DNA from: Planctomycetota bacterium
Lineage (GTDB): Bacteria; Planctomycetota; Planctomycetia; Planctomycetales; Planctomycetaceae
DNA: 64,000 nt
Direction: 5' to 3'
NCBI GenBank assembly: GCA_003388505.1
Contig: QQVO01000068.1
Span: 1 to 64,000 of the forward strand
This document shows positions 53,297-64,000 of this stretch, one piece after another. The translations under genes were made by a program, and so were the position numbers. The number at the start of each line of letters is the position of its first letter. Within the stretch, counting starts at the first letter, position 1. Below the pieces are notes generated by a model. The model did not search any database. It had not been told where the DNA came from and was given only the letters and a program-made list of their open reading frames with translations.

Positions 53297-56200
53297 GTGA
53301 CAGAGCGAACCGTGTCATCCGCTTCTGAACGCTACAAATCGATTCTCGACGCGGCGCTGGACGCCGTCATCTGCGTCGATGAAGTCGGGCGAATCGTCGA
53401 CTGGAATCTGCGCGCGGCATTGATGTTCGGCTGGCACCGGGAGGACGTCACGGGACAACAGGTGTCCGCCCGGTTGTTGGCCGGCGAGGATGGAAACCGA
53501 CTGGCCATGACGATGGAGCGGTACCGAACCCGTTCCAGCGACTCGGCGATCGGTCGCCGAATGGCGATGCAGGGGCGGCATCAGGACGGCCGCGAGTTCC
53601 CCGTCGAACTGACTCTGAGCCCGATCGACGTCGCCGGGGCGCTCCATTTCGCGTTGTTTATCCGCGACCTGTCGTCGCGCGAGAGCGAGGTCAAGCGGCG
53701 GGAGCGCCAGACTCTCGAAGCTCAGTTGCTGCAGCACGCGACCTTGCTGGTGGCGCAGGCCGAGACCTTCGAGGACGCCATCCGGAATTCGTTGAAGGTG
53801 ATGTGTGAAATGACCGGCTGGCAGGTCGGACACGCCTGGATTCCGGATCGCCGTCGCGCCCGGCTTTACACGAAAGGCATCTGGCACGGCATCGACGAGC
53901 AGCGCCACAAGCGGTTTCTTGCCGAGATGGAAGACCTTTCCTTTGCCCCGGGCGAAGGTCTGCCGGGAGAGATCTGGCAGCGGCGGGAAGCGATGTGGAT
54001 TCGCGATATCACGCAGAGTCCCGATTTCCTGAGAAAGCAGTTGAGCCGGCAGTTCGGCGTCAAGGGAGTGTTCGGGTTCCCGGTGACGGCGCACGACGAA
54101 GTCGAAGCCATCATCGAGTTCTTTTCCGAAGAAGAACTCACCCCGGAACCCCAATTGCTGCTGTTCGTGGGCAGCATCAGCAACGAGTTGGGACGCATCC
54201 TCGAACGGCGCCGCTGGGATGAAGAGCGTTCCCGGCTGGCGGCCATCGTCGACAGCTCTTCCGACGCGATTATCAGCAAAGACTTCGACGGAACGATTAT
54301 CAGTTGGAACGACGGCGCTGCGGCAATGTACGGTTACTCCGCGGACGAGGCGATTGGAAAAACGGCGGCCATCATTCTGCCGCCGGGGATGACGGAAGAG
54401 GAAGACGAGATCCGCGACGCGGTCCGCACCGGCCGCCCGCTGCTGCGGTTCGAGACCCGCCGGAGAAACAAGTCCGGCGAACAACTGGACGTCTCCCTGA
54501 CCGTTTCTCCGATCTTCGATTCGCGCGGACGGATTGTGGGATCCGCAGCCATCGAACGCGACATCACGGAGAGGAAACGGCGAGAGACTGAGCTGGAACG
54601 GGCGCGAGAAGACGCGGTTTCGGCCCTCAAGGCCAAGAACGAGTTCCTCGCGAACATCAGCCACGAATTGCGCACACCGATGAACGCCATCATCGGGATG
54701 ATCGATCTCGTCCTGGGAGAGGATCTCTCGCCGATGACGAGAGATTACCTCGACACGGCGAGGGATTCGTCGCGGGTGATGCTCTCGCTCGTCAACGATT
54801 TACTCGACTTCTCCCGGATCGAAGCCGGCAAGCTGGAATTGGACGTCGAGCCGTTCAGTCTGCGGCGGACGTTTGACGAGGCGATTCGCGCGCTCTCGTT
54901 GCGCGCCTACGAGCGCGGCCTGGAACTGGCGGGACAGGTGCATTCCAGTGTTCCTGATCGCCTTGAAGGGGACGGGCGACGGTTGAGACAGGTCATCATG
55001 AACCTGGCCGGAAACGCAATCAAGTTCACCGAGCAGGGAGAGGTCACCGTCAGCATCGCGGAGGACGAGCGCGTCAACGGCGACGTGGTCTTGAAGTTGA
55101 CGGTTGAAGACACGGGCGTCGGAATCTCGGCTGAAGACCAGCAGAGGATTTTCGCACCCTTTACGCAGGCCGACGCGTCGTCGACGCGGAAGCACACCGG
55201 AACGGGCCTCGGGCTGACGATCTGTCGCGAACTGATCGAGCGGATGGGGGGACGGATCTCCGTGGAGAGCCAACTCGGTCAGGGCAGTCGGTTCACCTGC
55301 ACGGCCCGATTCCGGGTGCTGGCGGACCGCAGCGCCGATCCCGCACCGCGCGTCCGCCAGTTGAAGGATCTGCGCGTCCTCGTGGTCGACGACAACGCAA
55401 CCAACCGCCGCATACTGAGCGAGACATTGAAGGAATGGTCGCTGGAGCCGGCCGTCGCGACGAGTGCCTCGCAGGCGGTCGAACAAATCCGCGCCGCCTG
55501 CAATGCGAACAAGCCCTTCCAACTGCTGATTGTCGACGCCTTGATGCCGGAGATCGACGGATTTTCGCTGGTGGAGACGCTGGAACGTGAGGGCGCAGGC
55601 GACTCGGCCGTGATTCTGATGATGTCGTCCGCCGACCGCCAGACGTTCGAGGATCGTATTCGCGACCTGGACATCGACGCCTTCATCGAAAAGCCGGTTT
55701 CTGAATCAGTTCTGATGGATGCGATCATGACCACGCTCGGAGGACCGCAGACCGACACCAACGCCGTTCAGAAGATCGCAGCCGCCGCGCGTGCGCATCG
55801 GGTTCTCGTTGTGGAAGACACACCCGCCAATCAGAAAGTTGTCCGCGCCATCCTGACCAAGCGCGGGCACGACGTCACGGTCGCGCACAACGGCAGAGAC
55901 GCGATCGAGCAGCATCTCAGGGACGACTTTGACGTGATTCTCATGGACGTTCAGATGCCCACCATGGACGGTTATCAGGCCAGCCGCGCCATTCGCGACC
56001 TGGATGACGAACGCAAGGCCGGCGTGCCGATCATCGCCATGACGGCGCATGCACTGCCGGGCGACCGCGTGCGGTGCCTGCAGGCCGGAATGGACGGCTA
56101 TCTCTCGAAACCGGTCGACGCACACGAAATGGTGTTTCTCGTCGAACAGTTTGCCTCCCGCCGGGATTCCGCGCGTCCGGGCGCCGGGCCGCAAACCGCA

Positions 56201-56584
56201 GCGTCGGCCGGGAGTGCTGCGTCGCGCGCCGCTGGGACGAAGGATCGGAAGGTGATCAGTCTCGAAGGGGCTCGGAAGCGCCTGGGCGGTGATCCGGAAC
56301 TGCTGCGCGACATGGCAGAGTTTCTGATCCAGGATGCCCCCCCCCTGCTGGAGACGGTGCGAGTTGCCGAGGAAGAACGCGATTGGGAGGGCGTGCGCCG
56401 CGCCGCTCACAGCTTGAAAGGGCTCGCCGCCAACTTCGACGCCGCGGCCGCCCGAGAACTGGCGCTTCGCGTCGAAGAAGCCGCCGTGAAGGAGAATCAA
56501 GACTCCGTCAGGAATCTCGCGCCGCAACTGGAGGCCGCATTCGCCGACGTCATGCAGGCCTTGCAGCAGCAGGCGCTGGCATAA
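53297..56584 (+). CDS. hybrid sensor histidine kinase: PAS-GAF-PAS-HisKA-HATPase-REC-REC-HPt
   Basis: 1095 residues, soluble. PAS 1 at about 8-125, GAF at 145-300, PAS 2 at 312-425. HisKA with phosphorylatable His456 (ISHELRTP), HATPase_c with NLAGNAIKF, DTGVGIS and GTGLGLTICREL. Two receivers: Asp747 (IVDALMP) and Asp884 (LMDVQMP). A C-terminal HPt carries His1038 in RRAAHSLKGLAANFD. All phosphorelay residues are present, so a full His-Asp-His-Asp relay is possible, with output either inside the chain or to an external regulator; the sigma-54 regulator 1.8 kb upstream is a candidate. GTG start 53297, with an alternative GTG 53312. Confidence 0.93.
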   Translation: MTERTVSSASERYKSILDAALDAVICVDEVGRIVDWNLRAALMFGWHREDVTGQQVSARLLAGEDGNRLAMTMERYRTRSSDSAIGRRMAMQGRHQDGREFPVELTLSPIDVAGALHFALFIRDLSSRESEVKRRERQTLEAQLLQHATLLVAQAETFEDAIRNSLKVMCEMTGWQVGHAWIPDRRRARLYTKGIWHGIDEQRHKRFLAEMEDLSFAPGEGLPGEIWQRREAMWIRDITQSPDFLRKQLSRQFGVKGVFGFPVTAHDEVEAIIEFFSEEELTPEPQLLLFVGSISNELGRILERRRWDEERSRLAAIVDSSSDAIISKDFDGTIISWNDGAAAMYGYSADEAIGKTAAIILPPGMTEEEDEIRDAVRTGRPLLRFETRRRNKSGEQLDVSLTVSPIFDSRGRIVGSAAIERDITERKRRETELERAREDAVSALKAKNEFLANISHELRTPMNAIIGMIDLVLGEDLSPMTRDYLDTARDSSRVMLSLVNDLLDFSRIEAGKLELDVEPFSLRRTFDEAIRALSLRAYERGLELAGQVHSSVPDRLEGDGRRLRQVIMNLAGNAIKFTEQGEVTVSIAEDERVNGDVVLKLTVEDTGVGISAEDQQRIFAPFTQADASSTRKHTGTGLGLTICRELIERMGGRISVESQLGQGSRFTCTARFRVLADRSADPAPRVRQLKDLRVLVVDDNATNRRILSETLKEWSLEPAVATSASQAVEQIRAACNANKPFQLLIVDALMPEIDGFSLVETLEREGAGDSAVILMMSSADRQTFEDRIRDLDIDAFIEKPVSESVLMDAIMTTLGGPQTDTNAVQKIAAAARAHRVLVVEDTPANQKVVRAILTKRGHDVTVAHNGRDAIEQHLRDDFDVILMDVQMPTMDGYQASRAIRDLDDERKAGVPIIAMTAHALPGDRVRCLQAGMDGYLSKPVDAHEMVFLVEQFASRRDSARPGAGPQTAASAGSAASRAAGTKDRKVISLEGARKRLGGDPELLRDMAEFLIQDAPPLLETVRVAEEERDWEGVRRAAHSLKGLAANFDAAAARELALRVEEAAVKENQDSVRNLAPQLEAAFADVMQALQQQALA

Positions 56585-56645
56585 TCTCGCGCTTCACGCG
56601 ATTACCGACAAGCGTCGGGGCGCTCCCTGGGGCGAAACAAAGAAA

Positions 56646-56685
56646 GCCGCTGAGCCATCAGTTTTGCAACTGACGACTCAGCGGC
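56646..56685 (-). terminator. nested hairpin between convergent genes
   Basis: Outer stem GCCGCTGAG (56646-56654) / CTCAGCGGC (56677-56685) and inner stem TCAGTT / AACTGA (56658-56663, 56668-56673). On the minus strand the stem is followed by TTTCTTTGTTTCG, a good U-rich tail, so it should terminate the ferritin-like gene; on the plus strand it follows the hybrid kinase. Confidence 0.7.
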
Positions 56686-56781
56686 AGGAAAAATTGCCGA
56701 CGAACGGGCGTGGTCGGGCGGGGGGCATGACCACCCTCCGTCGCCGGCAAAGTTGTTCGGTCGATCGTCACCTCGTCTCAA

Positions 56782-57255
56782 TCAGTCGGTCGTCCACCCG
56801 GCGAGGAAGCCCTCGAACTGGGTGCGATGCTCCTCTTCGTCCGCGAGGAGTTGCGTCGCGAGATCCGCAGTCACGGCGTCGCTCATCTCTTCCGCCGCCT
56901 TGATGACATCGCGATAGTGCTCAATCGCGGAAGTCTCCGCGTCGACAACCCCGCGAACGACTGACAATACATCGGTCGAGTCTTTGGGAGGACGCATCGA
57001 CTCCTGATCGAAATTGAGTTCGAGTGACCCGGGGATGCGGCCGCCCAGTTGTTTGATGCGATTGGCCAGACGCGTCGCGTGCCCCAGTTCCTCTTGCACG
57101 TCGCCCGCGAGCGAGCGTTTCACTTCCTCCGCCTCGACTCCGTCGAGGTGCACACTGTTCGCGAGATAATTCGTGACGGTCTCTAACTCCATGCGATACG
57201 CCGTCTGGAGCATCGACACGAGCGAGGTTTTCCTGGTTGTTTGTTGTTCAGACAC
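56782..57255 (-). CDS. ferritin-like (bacterioferritin-type) protein
   Basis: 157-residue four-helix bundle. Diiron-type ligand pattern: Glu in MELETVTNY, E-x-x-H in EELGHATRL, Glu in DAETSAIEHYRD, and E-x-x-H in DEEEHRTQFEGF. Likely stores or detoxifies iron, or acts in oxidative stress. GTG 57255 has GGAGG (57261-57265 on the opposite strand) five bases upstream, better than ATG 57267, whose codons overlap that ribosome binding site. Divergent from the MscS operon; the 466-base gap holds the sigma-54 promoter and leader peptide. Confidence 0.85.
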   Translation of the reverse strand: MSEQQTTRKTSLVSMLQTAYRMELETVTNYLANSVHLDGVEAEEVKRSLAGDVQEELGHATRLANRIKQLGGRIPGSLELNFDQESMRPPKDSTDVLSVVRGVVDAETSAIEHYRDVIKAAEEMSDAVTADLATQLLADEEEHRTQFEGFLAGWTTD

Positions 57256-57634
57256 GACTGCCTCCACATGTTCCGTTTCGCCGGGGCGACAATCCGTGTG
57301 AAGCGGCCCCGGCCGTTCCGCCTCTCGATCGTTTCAGGGCGGTTTCGCAAACCGGATGCCAATCTCGTAAGACGCATCGCTGGCCGCGCCGGAACTACCG
57401 TGGCCGTAGGAAGTTGCGTTGCGAGCGCTCTCGCGGCTGGCGAGAAAACACCGGCCGCAGCAGATGTCCGATCAGACACCGGCCTGGTTGGTCAGGAGTC
57501 GCCGCGATCCCACCAAACGGCCTCTCCGGTTTTCATCCCGCACGTGCAACGATGACTCTATCTGCCGTGATAGAAAGGAGATATGCCGAGCGAGAGGGCG
57601 GCGTTCAGCCGGTGGACCGCGGGCGAATTCGGTT

Positions 57635-57650
57635 CGGCACATAAGGTGCG
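57635..57650 (+). promoter_or_regulatory. sigma-54 (-24/-12) promoter of the MscS operon
   Basis: CGGCACATAAGGTGCG has GG at 57636-57637, exactly ten bases, GC at 57648-57649, and the GGCAC and GGTGC halves. It lies about 75 bases before the leader ORF. No clear upstream inverted repeat like that of the first promoter was found. Confidence 0.5.
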
Positions 57651-57721
57651 AATCTCCGAAACAGACCACAGGCAGCCCCGAAGGCGCCAGCGTCCTCTGA
57701 ACGACGACACGGGAGAAACAC

Positions 57722-57751
57722 ATGCAACAGTTGACCGGTGAGTGCTGCTGA
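57722..57751 (+). CDS. nine-codon leader peptide before the MscS operon
   Basis: ATG CAA CAG TTG ACC GGT GAG TGC TGC TGA encodes MQQLTGECC, preceded by GGGAGA (57711-57716). Its TGA overlaps the ATG of the channel gene (TGATG), so its translation should help start the channel gene. A separate MPSERAAFSRW frame from 57583 lacks correct ribosome binding site spacing and is not proposed. Confidence 0.4.
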   Translation: MQQLTGECC

Positions 57752-59109
57752 TGAGCGTCAATCGACCGGATCGCATTCGCGCCAACCGATTTCTGTGCCT
57801 GATCCTCGTGGCCGCCTGGGGGAGCGTTGGTGCAATCGCGCTCGCGCAGGAGCAACCCGGCGCTGGAGCCGATGTTTCGCAGCAGGAGACGGAACCGGCG
57901 ACTGCTGAGGAACCCGGTGATCGCGGATCCCCGGCAGAGACTGCGGACGACCCGGAGGGTTCCGCTTCCGTGCCTGATGCCGTCAGCGTCCGATCCGTCT
58001 CCGACGACGAATCGATCGGCCGGCGCCTCACCGGCATCCTCGAGGCGACCGGTTGGTTTTCGGAACCAAATGTCTCAGTTCGCAACGGCGTCGTCTTCCT
58101 CTCGGGGACGACTACAGTCGACGAGCATCGCGAATGGGCGGCAGGTCTGGCGCGAAACACCGAAGACGTCGTCGCGGTCGTCAATCGCATCAACGTCGAC
58201 CACGCCATCAACTATCGCCAGTCGACCAACATGGTCGCGGCCAGCCTGGAGGGAATGTGGGAGAGTTTTCTCCTGCGGATCCCGAACATCGTCGCAGGAC
58301 TCCTGCTGCTGGTGGTCACCTGGATCGTCGCACGGATTGTCGTCTACGTGCTGAGCCGGGTCGCGAAACGGAGTCGCTTGCGAACCAGTCTGCAGGATCT
58401 GATTTCGCAGTTCGCGACCATCACCGTCTGGATCTGCGGCTTGCTGGCGGCGGCCGTCGTTGTCTTCCCCGGCATGACCCCCTCGAAGGTTCTCACCGTA
58501 CTGGGGCTCGGGTCGGTCGCCGTCGGATTCGCCTTCAAGGACATCTTCGAGAACTTCTTCGCAGGTGTGCTGATTCTCTGGAAATTCCCGTTCGACCGGG
58601 GCGACTTCATCGAGTGCGAAGGCCTGCGGGGCAAGGTGGAGGAAATCACGATTCGCATGACCAACATCCGGCAGGTCGATGGACAGCTTGTCGTCGTGCC
58701 CAACGCAATGCTGTTCAAGAATCCGGTCGACGTCATGACAAGTCGCAAGGTGCGGCGCATCACGGTCATCTGCGGCGTGGCCTACTCGGAGGACGTCGAT
58801 CAATCGCGCGACGTGATTCGACGTGCGGTGGAGCAATGCCGGACGGTCGATGGGCAACACAACGTTGAGATCTTCGCCCGCGAATTCGCCGATTCGAGCA
58901 TCAACTTCGAGGTGACCTGGTGGTGCGGGTCGACCCCGCGGCAGGAACGCGAGTCGCGGGATGAAGTTGTCGCGGCCGTCAAACGCGCGCTCGACGACGC
59001 CGGAATCGAAATCCCGTTCCCGTACAGAACACTCACCTTCGCCGAGCCGCTGCAAACTGCAGGCGTGAAGGAGCAAGAACCGAGCGCCGCCACGGACAAC
59101 GGCCGGTGA
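57751..59109 (+). CDS. BON-domain mechanosensitive channel (MscS family), first
   Basis: 452 residues. Signal peptide (ANRFLCLILVAAWGSVGAIALAQ), a Glu/Pro/Ala-rich linker, a BON-like domain near residues 90-150 (LTGILEATGWFSEPNVSVRNGVVFLSGTTTVDEHREWAAGLARNTEDVVAVVNRI), then three membrane segments (IVAGLLLLVVTWIVARIVVYVL, FATITVWICGLLAAAVVVFP) and the MscS pore helix/beta domain (VLTVLGLGSVAVGFAFKDIFENFFAGVLIL, DFIECEGLRGKVEEITIRMTNIRQVDGQLVVVPNAMLFKNPV). It opens under membrane tension to release solutes. ATG 57751 overlaps the leader ORF stop. GTGA overlap with the next gene indicates coupling. Confidence 0.92.
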   Translation: MSVNRPDRIRANRFLCLILVAAWGSVGAIALAQEQPGAGADVSQQETEPATAEEPGDRGSPAETADDPEGSASVPDAVSVRSVSDDESIGRRLTGILEATGWFSEPNVSVRNGVVFLSGTTTVDEHREWAAGLARNTEDVVAVVNRINVDHAINYRQSTNMVAASLEGMWESFLLRIPNIVAGLLLLVVTWIVARIVVYVLSRVAKRSRLRTSLQDLISQFATITVWICGLLAAAVVVFPGMTPSKVLTVLGLGSVAVGFAFKDIFENFFAGVLILWKFPFDRGDFIECEGLRGKVEEITIRMTNIRQVDGQLVVVPNAMLFKNPVDVMTSRKVRRITVICGVAYSEDVDQSRDVIRRAVEQCRTVDGQHNVEIFAREFADSSINFEVTWWCGSTPRQERESRDEVVAAVKRALDDAGIEIPFPYRTLTFAEPLQTAGVKEQEPSAATDNGR

Positions 59110-60587
59110 TCTCGCGCAGAAGTCTCATGCCGTCAATCGAACTCGCCACGTCTCCAGACCGAAATCCCCGCCGGGAGCGTGCTGTTCAGAGACTGGCGGC
59201 GCTGCTGATGATGATCGCATGCGCGTGCGTTCCGCCACGATCCGCCGGCGCACAGGAGGCCATTCCGGGAGTCGACGGCGAGGATCAGGAGTCGACCTCA
59301 GCGCCGTCCGAAGAAGTCAACGTCACTCCGCAAGCCGATGACGACGAGATCGCCGCCCGGCTTGAGCGAATCCTGCTGGCCACCGAATGGTTCGCAGATG
59401 CGCGAGTGACCGTCGACGAGGGCGTTGTGTTCCTGGAAGGATCGGCCGCTCGCGACGAGCACAAGGAATGGGCCGCCCGGCTGGCGCGCAACACCGAAGA
59501 CGTTGTCGCGGTCGTCAACCGCATCGAAGTTCGCCCCGGATCGATCTGGGATCTCAGCCCGGCGTGGACCGAGATCCGACTGCTCGCCCGCGACCTCATT
59601 CAGGCGACTCCGCTGATTCTGGTCGCAATCCTGCTCCTCGGGCTGACCTGGCTGGCGGCGATTCTGGCAATGCAGCTGGCTTCGGTCCTGCTCAGACGCC
59701 GCATGCAGAGCGTCCTGCTGAGGCAGGTGGCCGCCCGCGCCGTCGCAGTGCCCGTCCTCATTCTCGGGATCTACTTCGTGCTCCGCGTCTCCGGATTGAC
59801 GCAAATGGCCGCCACCGTCATCGGCGGAACCGGACTCCTGGGACTCGTGGTCGGCATCGCGTTCCGCGACATCGCGGAGAACTTTCTGGCCAGCATCCTG
59901 ATCAGCACCCAGCGCCCCTTTCAGGCCGGCGATTTGATCGAAGTCGAAGGACACCAGGGATTCGTTCAGAGAGTGACCACGCGGGGAACCCTGCTGATGA
60001 CGCTCCAGGGCAATCACGTGCAGATCCCCAACTCCACGATCTACAAGAGCACGATCACCAACTACACGGCCAATCCGAAGTTGCGTCTCGATTTCGCCGT
60101 CGGCATCGATTACGGCGACTCGGTCTCGGAGGCGCAGAACGTCGCCTTGGGCGTCGTTCGCGAACATCCCGCCGTATTGGACGATCCGGAACCGCTGGTC
60201 CTGGTTGAAGAACTCGGAGCGGCCACGGTGAACCTTCGAGTCCAGTTCTGGATCGACGGCCACAATTACAGTCCGTACAAGGTGCGATCGTCGCTGATCC
60301 GTTTGACCAAGCTGGCGATCGAGCAGGCCGGGCTGACGATGCCGGACGAATCGCGTGAGGTCATTTTCCCGAAGGGAGTTCCCGTGGAGTTGAGCAGAAG
60401 CGCGGAAGAGTCCTCCCGTCCTCCAGGAGTCGACGCCCCGCGCGGAAAGCCCTCACCTGAAGAGAGCGAGGCGTCGCTGCCGGCGGAGGGGGGGCTGCAC
60501 AGCGAAAGGGAAGAAATCGCGGACCAGGCGCTCCACTCCCGTCCGCCGGGCGAAGCCATCGACCTGCTCGCTGAATCCGGAGAGTAA
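59106..60587 (+). CDS. BON-domain mechanosensitive channel (MscS family), second
   Basis: 493 residues, paralogous to the first: a periplasmic signal (LLMMIACACVPPRSAGAQ), the same BON layout (LERILLATEWFADARVTVDEGVVFLEGSAARDEHKEWAARLARNTEDVVAVVNRI), membrane segments (LILVAILLLGLTWLAAILAM, AVPVLILGIYFVLRV) and MscS domain (GLLGLVVGIAFRDIAENFLASILIS, DLIEVEGHQGFVQRVTTRGTLLMTLQGNHVQIPNSTIYKSTI). A long charged, Ser/Pro-rich tail of about 100 residues ends it. The GTG at 59106 overlaps the stop of the first channel (GTGA), so the two are translationally coupled and may co-assemble. Confidence 0.92.
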   Translation: MISRRSLMPSIELATSPDRNPRRERAVQRLAALLMMIACACVPPRSAGAQEAIPGVDGEDQESTSAPSEEVNVTPQADDDEIAARLERILLATEWFADARVTVDEGVVFLEGSAARDEHKEWAARLARNTEDVVAVVNRIEVRPGSIWDLSPAWTEIRLLARDLIQATPLILVAILLLGLTWLAAILAMQLASVLLRRRMQSVLLRQVAARAVAVPVLILGIYFVLRVSGLTQMAATVIGGTGLLGLVVGIAFRDIAENFLASILISTQRPFQAGDLIEVEGHQGFVQRVTTRGTLLMTLQGNHVQIPNSTIYKSTITNYTANPKLRLDFAVGIDYGDSVSEAQNVALGVVREHPAVLDDPEPLVLVEELGAATVNLRVQFWIDGHNYSPYKVRSSLIRLTKLAIEQAGLTMPDESREVIFPKGVPVELSRSAEESSRPPGVDAPRGKPSPEESEASLPAEGGLHSEREEIADQALHSRPPGEAIDLLAESGE

Positions 60588-60638
60588 CGCGCCCGCATTG
60601 TCCCACAGCGCGGTCGTCAGACCGGCGGCGGACGCACT

Positions 60639-64000
<3,362 letters not shown>

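Noticed and set aside
57583-57744. MPSERAAFSRW frame with AAAGGAG just before it
   Set aside because: The ribosome binding site ends only two bases from the ATG, and the peptide lacks any coding hallmark.

Overview
The window looks like a chromosomal segment of a GC-rich planctomycete (Planctomycetota). This is inferred from gene content, not from a marker gene: no rRNA or tRNA is visible. The pointers are secreted PQQ-like beta-propeller proteins, a secreted beta-helix protein, a Wza-like exporter beside a small conserved lipoprotein, a BtpA-family protein, metal-ABC permeases fused to DtxR-type domains, many short monocistronic genes on both strands, and intergenic spaces rich in short palindromic repeats. 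There is no phage, plasmid, IS or CRISPR signature.

Layout. 0-9.6 kb is mostly core metabolism and information processing: GAPDH, ribulose-phosphate 3-epimerase, a histidine-phosphatase-fold protein lacking both catalytic histidines, AccD, a Ser/Thr kinase directly abutting accD, a UvrD/PcrA helicase, threonine synthase and a 54-codon orphan gene. 9.7-14.8 kb is a TroABCD-like Mn/Zn/Fe ABC operon preceded by an AT-rich nested palindrome; both permeases carry a C-terminal DtxR/MntR-like domain. 14.9-23.6 kb holds an aminoglycoside-phosphotransferase-fold protein, an ABC-2-like permease, a DUF374 acyltransferase, small unknown genes and an 813-residue secreted protein. 23.7-33 kb is mostly on the minus strand: pyrH, Wza-like exporter, small lipoprotein, a degenerate HD-GYP/GGDEF protein, and a proC / gamma-synthase / class-V aminotransferase gene run. 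33-49.5 kb holds PQQ-like propellers, BtpA, purH, a beta-helix protein, a receptor-like TAXI protein, tilS, an MFS transporter, and a carbamoyltransferase plus SxtJ pair.

50-64 kb is the most interesting part. A sigma-54 activator (NtrC type) is followed by three tiny envelope proteins, a PAS/GAF/PAS hybrid kinase, a ferritin-like protein, two translationally coupled BON-MscS channels, and a second large hybrid kinase (cut by the window end) containing a canonical LOV blue-light domain. Good sigma-54 (-24/-12) promoter matches precede the first small lipoprotein gene, which also has a perfect 8-bp inverted repeat at UAS distance, and the MscS operon. I read this as a candidate sigma-54-controlled envelope/osmotic/light stress module; that is an inference.

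Three dispersed repeat families of roughly 85-115 bp (R1 with three copies, R2 and R3 with two each) and a group of hairpin-pair elements fill many intergenic spaces and explain spurious N-terminal extensions of several ORFs.
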